A stretch of DNA of 64,000 nt from Shouchella shacheensis. GTDB taxonomy: Bacteria > Bacillota > Bacilli > Bacillales > Bacillaceae_D. The notes under the pieces are model-generated. The model made no database searches. It had not been told where the DNA came from and worked only from the letters and a program-made list of their open reading frames with translations. Position numbers and translations under genes: made by a program. Location: NCBI RefSeq assembly GCF_001484965.1, contig NZ_KQ947394.1:124001-188000 (forward strand), read 5' to 3'. Below are positions 52,221 through 60,861 of this stretch, piece by piece; position 1 is the first letter of the stretch, and the number at the start of each line of letters is the position of its first letter.

Positions 52221-53075
52221 TTAGCCTTTGACCCCGCCGTCTGTCAAGTTCCCTTTGATAAACCTTTCTGATAGCGCGTACATGATCACTACAGGTAAGG
52301 CCGTTAACAGAGAAGCCCCCATCATTCGTCCCCAGATGTAATCAGGAGTAGAAAATAACGCGTTCAGTCCAATTGGGAGAGTGAAATTCCCGACATCCGA
52401 AAGGAAAATCGAGGCAAATAGAAAATCGTTCCACGCGATCATGAACGCATAGACAAATACAGAGACAATTCCCGGAACCGATAACGGGATGATGATTTTA
52501 AAAATAACTTTGAAGCGGGATAATCCATCGATTCTTGCTGCCTCCTCCAGCTCATCTGGGATCGTGTCAAAGTAACTTTTTAACATGAAGACGGCTGTCG
52601 GCAGTGTTTGGATAATCATGATGATAATCAGCGATGTTCTCGTATCATACAACCCGAATGCCGAAATCACTTTAAACAACGGAACAATTAAAAGAATCCC
52701 GGAAAACATGTACACCGTGTAGAAGCTTGTATGAATCGTCGTCTTCCCCATAAAGTTGAGCTTCGACAGTGCATAAGAAGCGAATATCGCCACCAGTACA
52801 GAAAGAGACGCCGCTGTCAGCGAGACGGTTAAGCTGTTCTGAAAATAGTCGAGAAAGGGGAAGATGACCGGATCAAAAATGGCACGATAATGTTCTAGTG
52901 TCCATTCTCTTGGAAACAATGTCGGCTCTACCGAGATGGCCTCCGACGTTGTTTTCAGCGATGTCATCAACATAATAAAGAAAGGAAAGAGACTGAAACC
53001 AAGCAATGCGATCAACGTAAGATAAAAAGCTGCCTTTCGAACCCTTCTGCTTTTCTTTGTACTAGCCATTGCCAT
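52221..53075 (-). CDS. ycjP: Carbohydrate ABC permease (YcjP-like)
   Basis: 284 residues, six predicted helices, coupling loop EELEEAARIDGLSRFKVIFKIIIPLSVPGIVSVFVY, which carries the EAA motif of carbohydrate permeases of the MalG type. Its start overlaps the preceding permease gene by 14 bases. Confidence 0.9.
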   Translation of the reverse strand: MAMASTKKSRRVRKAAFYLTLIALLGFSLFPFFIMLMTSLKTTSEAISVEPTLFPREWTLEHYRAIFDPVIFPFLDYFQNSLTVSLTAASLSVLVAIFASYALSKLNFMGKTTIHTSFYTVYMFSGILLIVPLFKVISAFGLYDTRTSLIIIMIIQTLPTAVFMLKSYFDTIPDELEEAARIDGLSRFKVIFKIIIPLSVPGIVSVFVYAFMIAWNDFLFASIFLSDVGNFTLPIGLNALFSTPDYIWGRMMGASLLTALPVVIMYALSERFIKGNLTDGGVKG

Positions 53076-53940
53076 TCGTATTCACCCTCTTTCTGGCAAA
53101 GATAATGATCGCAATTAAGATCGCGAACAAGATCACCGATATCGCTGATGCTGTCCCTAAGTCATTGTAAGCAAAAGCCGTTTCATACAAATAAATCCCG
53201 AGCACGTCCACTTGATTCGTTAAGAGATACACATCCTCGAACATGTAGAACATCCAAATGGTCCGCAACGTAATGACGGTCACGAGAATAGGCATAATCC
53301 CAGGAACCGTAATAACTTTAAACTTCTGCCATGCATTGGCCCCGTCCATCGATGCAGCCTCATACAACGATTTGTCGATCGTTTGCAGGATCGCTAAAAA
53401 GGAAATGAAGGCATAAGGAAAGTACCTCCAGATCGCATAGAGGACGACTAGCACGAAGCTACTTACTGGGTTGTCAAACCAGAGCGGAGCACTATCGAAT
53501 AATTGAAGGACGTCTCTCCCCAGGTAGTTCACAATGCCGTAGTTAGTATTAAACATGTACCGCCACGCAAACACGAGCGAAATCGACGGTGTAACGTACG
53601 AGAGGATAATGAGCGCACGCGCCGTCTTTCGAAACATGAACGGGCGGTTGAAAAAAATCGCCACAGCCAGCCCCAGCGCGGTGCTGCCTCCCACCGTCAA
53701 TACCGTGTAAAGAATGGTAATGCCCAAAGACCGCAGAAATTCCGTATCACGAACAATGCTTAAATAATTGTCTAGCCCGACAAATGTCGACTCCAGCCGC
53801 GGGTTAATCGGCTGATCGAAGAAGCTGAGCTGAATGTTATAAAACATTGGATAAACGACAAGCACACCAAGTAGAAACAAACTTGGAAACAACAACAAGA
53901 GCGCAAGCTTAAGGTCGCCTTTATTCTTTATCTTTTTCAT
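53062..53940 (-). CDS. ycjO: Carbohydrate ABC permease (YcjO-like)
   Basis: 292 residues of the MalF type, six helices; coupling loop LYEAASMDGANAWQKFKVITVPGIMPIL. It follows the binding-protein gene by 14 bases. No ATPase (YcjV) is encoded in this operon, so a shared MsmX-like ATPase elsewhere is likely, as with other Bacillus sugar importers. Confidence 0.9.
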   Translation of the reverse strand: MKKIKNKGDLKLALLLLFPSLFLLGVLVVYPMFYNIQLSFFDQPINPRLESTFVGLDNYLSIVRDTEFLRSLGITILYTVLTVGGSTALGLAVAIFFNRPFMFRKTARALIILSYVTPSISLVFAWRYMFNTNYGIVNYLGRDVLQLFDSAPLWFDNPVSSFVLVVLYAIWRYFPYAFISFLAILQTIDKSLYEAASMDGANAWQKFKVITVPGIMPILVTVITLRTIWMFYMFEDVYLLTNQVDVLGIYLYETAFAYNDLGTASAISVILFAILIAIIIFARKRVNTNGNG

Positions 53941-53954
53941 AGTGTCCCCCTAGC

Positions 53955-55247
53955 CTAGTCTTCACTAATCGCTTCTTGTATCGTCGCTTCGGCGTTCTCA
54001 ATTTCTTGATTCACCTCACGCTGACCAACAGTAACACCATTGACCATGCTGGCAATCACTCCAGAGCTGGAAATATCGCCCATCTTCAAAAAGTTCTTCC
54101 CATCCACCAACCCAAATATCTGCACATCATTAAAGGATTCCGCCAATTCCTCAGACAAACCGCCAAACGCTTTCACGACTTCGTGTTCACTGTAGCTCTC
54201 TTCCTCCACCACGTACTCGTGAACCGGCTGAGCTCCACCTGGGGACATCAAAATCCACTCCGCCGTATTTTCAGGTTGAGCCATGAACGATACAAAAGCC
54301 TCCGCAGCTTCTTTCTTTTCCTCTTCTAAGCCTGAAGAGATCGTTAGCGACGACACGCTTCCATAGACAGCTCTGGACTCTTTAGTAGGGACCGCGAACC
54401 CAATATTATCGGCCTCACCTTCCTCATAGATGGATGGGAGAAGGTACGTCGAGTAGATCGCCATTGGCACCGTGCCGTTCGTAAATGCGTCCCTAATTTC
54501 TGTCGTATCGTTAGAACCTGGCATTGTGTAGGCGGAAAGCGATTGATAAAACTCGAGTGCTTTTTGCATTTCCGGTGTATTTAACGTCAGATCTCCGTGT
54601 TCACTTAAAACGTTTGCATTATTGGAAAGAGCAAATTGTGAAAAAGATTGTTCCGCGAATAGACCATCAACCGTAGGGAGCCCGATGCCATACTTGTTTT
54701 CGCTCTCATCAGTAAACGTCTCCGCGACTTCAAGGACGTCCTCCCACGTTTCCGGTTCTTCAAACCCTTCCTCCGCAAGCATCTCCTTGTTGTACCAAAT
54801 GCCTTGCACCCAGCCGCTCATGGGAATGCCTGTCACACTTTCCCCGTCTTCTGTACGAAACACATCAAGCGCCCCATCATAATAGTTTTCGGCTCCGAGG
54901 TCATTTAAGAGTCCATTCACTGCTGGTTTGTCAATGAGCTCGTCTCGATCCATCACTTTGGCGTAGTCCTGACTCACTTCAATCACGGCTGGCAGTTGCC
55001 CAGACATTGCCAGTGTAATTACCCTCGTGTTGTAGCTATCTTCTTCTGTCGCCACTTGTTCAACCTTAACCGAGGGGTTCTCCTCTTCAAATTTGGCCAC
55101 GAGTTCATTGATCACTGCAAGGCGATCCTGCTCCACTGACGAATGCATGAATTCCACGACTGTCCGATCATCATCATCGCCACAGCCAGCAAGAAGGAAT
55201 CCGGCAGCGGCCCCAAGAACAAACCCTCCGATTCTCCTCTTTATCAT
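53955..55247 (-). CDS. ycjN: Carbohydrate ABC substrate-binding lipoprotein (YcjN-like)
   Basis: Start at MIKRRIGGFVL (ATG 55247) shares one base with the stop of the phosphorylase gene and has AGGAGGG before it; a longer frame to 55322 overlaps that gene. 430 residues; lipobox LLAGCGD with Cys21. The family-1 fold shows VVEFMHSSVEQDRLAVINELVAKFEEENPSVKV, GIPMSGWVQGIWYNKEML and FTNGTVPMAIYSTYLLPSI. It should bind an alpha-glucoside or glucosylglycerate-like solute. Confidence 0.9.
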   Translation of the reverse strand: MIKRRIGGFVLGAAAGFLLAGCGDDDDRTVVEFMHSSVEQDRLAVINELVAKFEEENPSVKVEQVATEEDSYNTRVITLAMSGQLPAVIEVSQDYAKVMDRDELIDKPAVNGLLNDLGAENYYDGALDVFRTEDGESVTGIPMSGWVQGIWYNKEMLAEEGFEEPETWEDVLEVAETFTDESENKYGIGLPTVDGLFAEQSFSQFALSNNANVLSEHGDLTLNTPEMQKALEFYQSLSAYTMPGSNDTTEIRDAFTNGTVPMAIYSTYLLPSIYEEGEADNIGFAVPTKESRAVYGSVSSLTISSGLEEEKKEAAEAFVSFMAQPENTAEWILMSPGGAQPVHEYVVEEESYSEHEVVKAFGGLSEELAESFNDVQIFGLVDGKNFLKMGDISSSGVIASMVNGVTVGQREVNQEIENAEATIQEAISED

Positions 55248-56941
55248 CAAACACCCTCCTCTACCTTTTTCAACCATACAAATTGATAAGGGTCCAACGT
55301 TAGTAAAGTCGGCGTTCCCCATCTTTGATCAGTCAGGATGTCCACATACGATCCATGCAACCCCATCGTCGCTTGCTCGCTTGAAAGGTTATGCACGACC
55401 AGCATCTCCTCGTTCCTCTTTTTGCGAATAAAAGCAAAGAGTTTCTCGTTCGTTTGCAAGACTTCCATTCTGGAAGCGGGGTGGAACAACGGTTCATTCT
55501 TCCTTTTTGCAATAAGTCGATTAAGTTCAAGTAATGTTTGCTCTCTCAGGCTGCCCTCGTGGTCGAGTTCCTCCTGCAACGTCGGGTAATCAAATTTTTT
55601 ACGGTTAATCGAGCGATTCATCGACGTTTGCGCAACCCCTGCCTCATCATTTCTGGAACCAATCATACTTTGAATATAGACCGAGGGTACACCCGGCATT
55701 GTCAACAAAATGGAGTGGGCGACAAGCATTCTTTTTAGCCGAAGCGTATCATCATCTGTTTGCTTGCTTAGGGCATCCATGTAAGTCACATTCAGCTCAT
55801 ACGGGCTTTCACTCCCATCTTCATTTTGTTTAGAGGAGACAAGAGCGCCTTCTTTTTCAAGACCCTCAACCATATCAAGAATTTCTTTCTCTGGAACTAA
55901 CCCTCGTATTGGATTAAGCCCAATGCCGTCATGCGAAGCTAAAAAGTTGAAGAATGTGTTTTCTTCTCGAGCCGCAGGCAAGGACCTTGCCCATTGTGAA
56001 AGTACCTCTGCGCTTCCTTTATAAACGGAGTAGAGAACCAGTGGAGGCAAAGGGAATTGGTAGACCATATGAGCTTCATCGTTTCCGTTGCCAAAGTACG
56101 AAATATTATGCTCATGCGGCACGTTCGTCTCTGTAATGAGAACCGTCCCCTCAGCCGCCAGGTCCGTAACATCACGGAACAGTTTAATGATTTCGTGTGT
56201 TTTTTCATGATGAATGCAAGCGGTTCCCATCTCTTTCCACATAAACCCGATAGCGTCAAGCCTCACGTATTCAGCCCCTTGCTCCATATAGAACAAAAGA
56301 ACATCAATCATTTCAAGCAAAACCAATGGATTCTCATAGTTCACATCGACCTGATCGCGACTAAACGTTGTCCAAATGTAATGCTCTTCCCCGTCATGCA
56401 TCGTAAACCGCGAAAGAAGCGGAGTCGCTCTAGGACGAGTCACAGCACTAGTGTCCACGTCTGGACCTGGTGAGATGAAATAATTATCGACTTCAGGATC
56501 CCCAGCTAGATATTTTTGGAACCACTGGCTTTCCTGGGAGACGTGATTGCATACGTGATCAAACATTAACCTTGTGGAGTGAGATAAGTGTTCAATGTCC
56601 TTCCACGTGCCAAGCTCTTCATTCACTTGCTTGTAATCAATCACAGAAAACCCATCATCCGAAGAATATGGATAGAATGGGAGGATGTGCGTCAGCGAAA
56701 ACGACTCAGTTAAATAACGATCAAACATCTGCTTAAACGTTTTCAACGGCGCTTGTCCTTTTTGCTGGAATTGATCCCCATACGTGATTAAAACAACGTC
56801 CTTCTCGTCCCACTGTGGTTTTCTTTGCTTCAACTTCTTCGCTTTCGTCTCCTCAATGCGTTGCAAAATCGAATGATAGATCGTCTCTATATTTTCCTGT
56901 TCTCCATAAATCCGCCTCAGTCTTTGCTTTATCTTGTTCAT
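55247..56941 (-). CDS. ycjM: GH13_18 sucrose/glucosylglycerate phosphorylase-like enzyme (YcjM-like)
   Basis: 564 residues of the sucrose phosphorylase subfamily: HILPFYPYSSDDGFSVIDY at 85-103, DHVCNHVS, catalytic nucleophile Asp229 in YVRLDAIGFMWK, acid/base Glu271 in LITETNVPH and the NFLASHDGIG loop. E. coli YcjM cleaves glucosylglycerate with phosphate. The remaining genes of the ycj set follow in the same order, so the same kind of substrate is probable. The first gene of the operon; GGGAGG precedes the ATG and an operator lies right behind it. Confidence 0.88.
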   Translation of the reverse strand: MNKIKQRLRRIYGEQENIETIYHSILQRIEETKAKKLKQRKPQWDEKDVVLITYGDQFQQKGQAPLKTFKQMFDRYLTESFSLTHILPFYPYSSDDGFSVIDYKQVNEELGTWKDIEHLSHSTRLMFDHVCNHVSQESQWFQKYLAGDPEVDNYFISPGPDVDTSAVTRPRATPLLSRFTMHDGEEHYIWTTFSRDQVDVNYENPLVLLEMIDVLLFYMEQGAEYVRLDAIGFMWKEMGTACIHHEKTHEIIKLFRDVTDLAAEGTVLITETNVPHEHNISYFGNGNDEAHMVYQFPLPPLVLYSVYKGSAEVLSQWARSLPAAREENTFFNFLASHDGIGLNPIRGLVPEKEILDMVEGLEKEGALVSSKQNEDGSESPYELNVTYMDALSKQTDDDTLRLKRMLVAHSILLTMPGVPSVYIQSMIGSRNDEAGVAQTSMNRSINRKKFDYPTLQEELDHEGSLREQTLLELNRLIAKRKNEPLFHPASRMEVLQTNEKLFAFIRKKRNEEMLVVHNLSSEQATMGLHGSYVDILTDQRWGTPTLLTLDPYQFVWLKKVEEGV

Positions 56942-56953
56942 TGTCTACCTCCC

Positions 56954-56969
56954 GTGGTACCGCTCCCAT
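56954..56969. promoter_or_regulatory. LacI-type operator O2 of the ycj-like operon
   Basis: GTGGTACCGCTCCCAT, identical to 57015-57030 and 61 bases from it. TGGNANCGNTNCCA symmetry with central CG. It abuts the ribosome site of the phosphorylase gene. Confidence 0.75.
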
Positions 56970-57014
56970 AAAAAGCTAAAAAAGATAAGCTCCTCATTTT
57001 TGTTCAAACAGCTT

Positions 57015-57030
57015 GTGGTACCGCTCCCAT
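57015..57030. promoter_or_regulatory. LacI-type operator O1 of the ycj-like operon
   Basis: GTGGTACCGCTCCCAT, second identical copy, placed directly after the -10 element of the operon promoter, where bound repressor blocks transcription. A repressor dimer on each copy could loop the 61-base interval. Confidence 0.78.
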
Positions 57031-57036
57031 GAGTGT

Positions 57037-57065
57037 AATATATAACGGGAAGCGTTTTCTGTCAA
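57037..57065 (-). promoter_or_regulatory. Promoter of the ycj-like operon with cre-like site in the spacer
   Basis: On the minus strand TTGACA (57065-57060), 17 bases, then TATATT (57042-57037) make a near-consensus promoter. The spacer holds AGAAAACGCTTCCCG, which resembles the CcpA site WTGNAANCGNWWNCA with about three departures. Catabolite repression plus LacI control is therefore likely. Confidence 0.7.
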
Positions 57066-57144
57066 TAAGTGATTTTTTTCAATACTGACTTCACTATATA
57101 ACGCACACTAAAAGAAATGTCTTCCCTAAAAGGAGTTTTTTTAC

Positions 57145-58161
57145 ATGCCAACCATTTACGATATAGCCAAAGTAGCGAACGTCTCAAAATCCACAGTTTC
57201 ACGAGTATTAAACAATCAGACGAACATCTCTGAGGACGCGAAAAAACGGGTCCTACAAGCAATTCAAGAACTCAACTACCAACCTAGTAAACTTGCTAGG
57301 GGGCTTTCCTCCGGATTCGATGCGATTATGGTCGTTATCCGCTCAAAAAAAACGACAGAGAACAATCCATTTTTCTCAGACATACTGCACACCATTTCCG
57401 CAAAAGCAGAAGAGGAATCGTTTGACGTCATCGTGCAAACCTCGAAGAACAGCGAAGACGAACGTGCCAAATGTATAGCCAAGATTGAACAGAAAATGAT
57501 CAAAGGAATCATCATGCTTAGCTCGCCGATTCATGAGGATCTCTATGAACAACTTGACCGATACGGCCTGCCGATTGCTGTCGTTGGGAAAGTTGATGGC
57601 AACTACTTGAACGTTTTTTCTGTCGATACAAACAACTATGCAGACAGCTACAGTCTTACCAAACACTTAATTTCAAAAGGACATAAACGTATTGCCTGCC
57701 TCCATTCTCCTGTGGAGTACCATGTCTCTGCCGATCGCCTGCAAGGATACAAAGAATGTATGCGTGATCACGCCCTGCCCGTTGGTGAGAACTTGATTGT
57801 CAACGGAGGGTACACGAATCAGGAGAGCGAGGAAGCCTTAACACATCTTTTAAGTTTTAAGAAAAAACCTTCCGCGATCTTCGCCACAGATGATCTCAAG
57901 GTTACAAGCACTTACAAGGTGGCGGCGGAAATGCAATTGAACATTCCAACCGACCTCTCTATCGTTGGATTTAGTAACTCGAGCCACACGCCTTTTTTGT
58001 CGCCATCGTTAACAACCGTTGAGATCCCTGTAAGTGAGCTGGGTCAAACAAGTTCGAGCTCCTTGTTCAAGCGCATTAAAGGCAATAGTTCTTCTTTTGC
58101 TAAAACGCTTGTGCCTACAAGGATGGTACATGGTGATTCGGTTCGATCGTTTGACGTTTGA
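57145..58161 (+). CDS. ycjW: LacI-family regulator of the ycj-like operon (YcjW-like)
   Basis: 338 residues. Residues 1-25 are the LacI helix-turn-helix (TIYDIAKVANVSKSTVSRVLNN), then the hinge PSKLARGLSSG and a ribose-binding-like sensor domain (NPFFSDILHTISAKAEEESF, FSVDTNNYADSYSLTKHLISKGH). AAAAGGAG precedes the ATG. It is divergent from the phosphorylase operon, and the two identical operators between them make it the obvious regulator. The inducer is probably a glucoside or its phosphate. Confidence 0.9.
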   Translation: MPTIYDIAKVANVSKSTVSRVLNNQTNISEDAKKRVLQAIQELNYQPSKLARGLSSGFDAIMVVIRSKKTTENNPFFSDILHTISAKAEEESFDVIVQTSKNSEDERAKCIAKIEQKMIKGIIMLSSPIHEDLYEQLDRYGLPIAVVGKVDGNYLNVFSVDTNNYADSYSLTKHLISKGHKRIACLHSPVEYHVSADRLQGYKECMRDHALPVGENLIVNGGYTNQESEEALTHLLSFKKKPSAIFATDDLKVTSTYKVAAEMQLNIPTDLSIVGFSNSSHTPFLSPSLTTVEIPVSELGQTSSSSLFKRIKGNSSSFAKTLVPTRMVHGDSVRSFDV

Positions 58162-59068
58162 GTAAGAAGAAGCCGTCACAAACCACTTGCTGAACGCGGA
58201 GCCTTGATGAAACTTGAGTCTAAAGTGCTAAGCAACCAAAATCCGCAAATAGGGCACAGATTTGCGGTTCTGCAAGAATTTTAGACATGGGTGTTTGGTT
58301 GAATGTTGAAGGTCTTCTGGAGGAACCTCAATCCCCAGCGTGCGTAGGAATTGATGTTGTTCATGTGTCAATTCCAAAGTGAAGAAGGGAAAGCGTTTGA
58401 TAAACCCGGAGCGGACACTTAGCAAGCGGATGGACGCGGCATTTGCTTGCCGCAGCGTTTGCCATCAAGCTAGGTAATAAGAATCTCTGTCACTGGCGAG
58501 ATGGAGATGGACGGTGGTCGCTTTCCAGCATGCAGGCGTTTGCCGAAACGTATTGTCGATCCAATTTCGGGGGAGGGCCAGCCCTTGGTTAGGCCTATCC
58601 GAAATAAACCTCTGGTTACGACCGACATAGATGTCTTGAGCGTTAACAGAACAGTGGGGGACAGAATTTTTTAACGGGTGGGCAGATCGATCACGACTAC
58701 TGCTAGCCAGAGACGTTTCCTTTTTCCCTCGTGTTCAAACAAGTAAGGGCATGACGAATGAGGAACCAAACAAAGCCATGCTGAGCGAATTATTATTATC
58801 GCGTGTAGAAGGCACCAACCGTCGTCCTAGGCAAGTAGGGTGGTTGGTTCTCAAAGATGTGTGCAATCAATCAAACGGGCGCGAACGAACAGTGGATGTT
58901 GCAAGATTGGATACACGAAAAAAGGGTAAGCATCGGATGCTCACCCTTTGGGACACAGGAATCGTCGACCGAGAAGGAAGCCGGTGCCATTATCCTGAAA
59001 ACCCCTAAGAGAAAGTAATGAATGGAGCAACAACTCCGCGCTCCCTCGTTCATCCCAACAGGTCCTCT
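58162..59068. other. 900-base region without recognisable genes
   Basis: Two short frames (58228-58425 minus and 58751-59008 plus) show no family features and are probably chance or remnants. An inverted repeat, AAAGGGTAAGCATC/GATGCTCACCCTTT, spans 58921-58949 with one mismatch. The 12-base segment ACAGTGGGGGAC at 58651-58662 is close to CACAGTGGGGGAGC near 12040, in the IS1182 remnant, so part of this may be an old insertion. I cannot name it. Confidence 0.4.
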
Positions 59069-60781
59069 CTACTTACCTTCAGTCACATACAACATCTCCC
59101 CAGCATAGTTAAGATCCGGACCTTGAATCGAAGGGTTCATGTCGACAAGCAACGTCCATAACATATTGTATTGGAGACCGATTTCAAACAGAGTATCTCC
59201 TGGCTGTATGGTGTAGACGCCCTCCCCTGCCTCTTTTGCGTCTGGTTCATCTACAGAGAGTGCTTCCTCAGATGCTACTGATGTTTCGATTCTTCCTCCT
59301 ACCTCTGGAGCAATTTCACCGTTTTCTTCGAGGGATTCAATGAGCAACTCATCTATAGCGCTGTACTCATTGACCAGTTCCCCTTGGGCGAAGCTGTCGT
59401 ATTCATCTCCTCCGGCTGCGAGGAAATCGTTGGTGGCAAGAAGGTAGGTTACCTCTTCCTCCAAAGGCTCGCCATCGATTTCGACGTGGTGTACACGGTT
59501 TCCAGGCGCTTGTTCTGGATCAAATTGAAACGTGAACCCTGCAATTTGCGGAAAGCCGCCGGTTGGTTCGGGATAACCTTTGACCCCATTTTCCAAGGCT
59601 GCGACCAGTTGTGCTCCTGTTACTTCCTTCGTAACGCCGAAGTTCCCAAATGGGGAGACGGCAACAAGATCTCCTTTTGTGATCTCTCCCGCTGCGATGG
59701 AAGCACGAATTCCACCGCCGTTCGTCAGGGAAATGTCGGCTCCCGTGGCATCACGAAGCACGTCGGCGATCCAATTTCCAAGATTGGTTTCTTCTACTCT
59801 CACTGCTTCCCGTTCCCCGTTTAGCTCCACGGCTGTTTTCCCAACGACGTCAGCGAGAATTTCATCTTGCGCGGTTTCGATCTCTTGGAGCAGCGTCTCT
59901 ATTTCCGGATCAGGTTCGACGCCTTCCGCTTCTTCCTGGCTGATCAACCGAGCTGTTTTCTCCGGGAGCTCTCCGTCTTCCAGTTGCAGCTCAACCACGC
60001 CAAAATTCTGCAAGTATTCGCCGGCACTTGCAATAAGGGTATCATTGGCTCCTTGCAGCCCTTCTTCCAGAGTGGTATGGCTATGGCCATCCACAATCAC
60101 ATCAATGCCCTCGACGTCTTCTGCGACCTTCTCACTTGTATAGGTACTGGACTTGTCCACGCCGAGATGAGCCAGTGCCACAATCACATCTGCTCCTTCT
60201 TCTTCAAGAGCTGCGACCATTTCCTCCGCAGTTTCGGATGGGTCTGCAAAGGTGACATCTGCGACATTCTCAGGGTTGGTTTTGTACGCAGTTTCTGGAG
60301 TGGCAAGACCGAAGAGTCCAATGGAAGTCCCGTTTACTTCGTGAATGGTGTAAGGCTCTAGCATCGCTTCGCCACCTTCATCCTGTACGTTTGCGCCAAG
60401 TACAGGAAAATCGCTTTGCTCGGTAAGTTCCATGAGTCGGTCGAGACCATAATTAAAGTCATGATTGCCGGCCACCAAGGCGTCATACCCTAGTTCATTC
60501 AGCACCTGAACTAGCGGTTCCCCGCGATCAAGCGAAGCAAACGTCGTGCCATGAAACGTATCGCCACTGTCTACAAGCAGGGAATGATCGTCTTTTTCCT
60601 GCTCAATCAACGTAGAGAGCTTGGCAAACCCCATGCCGTCCAATTCTCCTTCAAACACCCTGCTATGAGAGTCGTTTGTGTGCAAAATCTGTACAGTGGT
60701 GGTCGCAGCCTCTGCATCGGATGACCAGACGACTGCCGCTGCCGTTACTGAGAGCGCGAGCACGGCCTTCCTACTATTCAA
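59069..60781 (-). CDS. Secreted 5'-nucleotidase/2',3'-cyclic phosphodiesterase with LysM domain
   Basis: TTG at 60781 with AAGGAGG eight bases before it gives 570 residues; the upstream ATG has no site. The signal peptide ends around SSDAEA. The metallophosphatase domain has LHTNDSHS, VDSGDTFHGT, GNHDFNYG and DGHSHT. The 5'-nucleotidase C-terminal domain has ETNLGNWIADVLRDATGADISLTNGGGIRA and ATNDFLAAGGDEYD. A LysM domain ends the protein (YTIQPGDTLFEIGLQY), which should hold it to the cell wall. It releases nucleosides from extracellular nucleotides. Confidence 0.9.
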   Translation of the reverse strand: MNSRKAVLALSVTAAAVVWSSDAEAATTTVQILHTNDSHSRVFEGELDGMGFAKLSTLIEQEKDDHSLLVDSGDTFHGTTFASLDRGEPLVQVLNELGYDALVAGNHDFNYGLDRLMELTEQSDFPVLGANVQDEGGEAMLEPYTIHEVNGTSIGLFGLATPETAYKTNPENVADVTFADPSETAEEMVAALEEEGADVIVALAHLGVDKSSTYTSEKVAEDVEGIDVIVDGHSHTTLEEGLQGANDTLIASAGEYLQNFGVVELQLEDGELPEKTARLISQEEAEGVEPDPEIETLLQEIETAQDEILADVVGKTAVELNGEREAVRVEETNLGNWIADVLRDATGADISLTNGGGIRASIAAGEITKGDLVAVSPFGNFGVTKEVTGAQLVAALENGVKGYPEPTGGFPQIAGFTFQFDPEQAPGNRVHHVEIDGEPLEEEVTYLLATNDFLAAGGDEYDSFAQGELVNEYSAIDELLIESLEENGEIAPEVGGRIETSVASEEALSVDEPDAKEAGEGVYTIQPGDTLFEIGLQYNMLWTLLVDMNPSIQGPDLNYAGEMLYVTEGK

Positions 60782-60861
60782 TCGCTTCGCCTCCTTCTGT
60801 TTTATGGTCTCATTGTACGTTATCAATAGTAAGCTTCCATTTATATTGGGAAAAAGTCTCG

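Noticed and set aside
58228-59008. Two short frames in the 58-59 kb gap
   Set aside because: No family, no convincing ribosome site, and no neighbours; I list the region but not the frames.
59384-60361. Long plus-strand frames of up to 187 codons opposite the 5'-nucleotidase
   Set aside because: The composition (Ser, Pro and Thr runs) and lack of ribosome sites show they are antisense of the nucleotidase gene.
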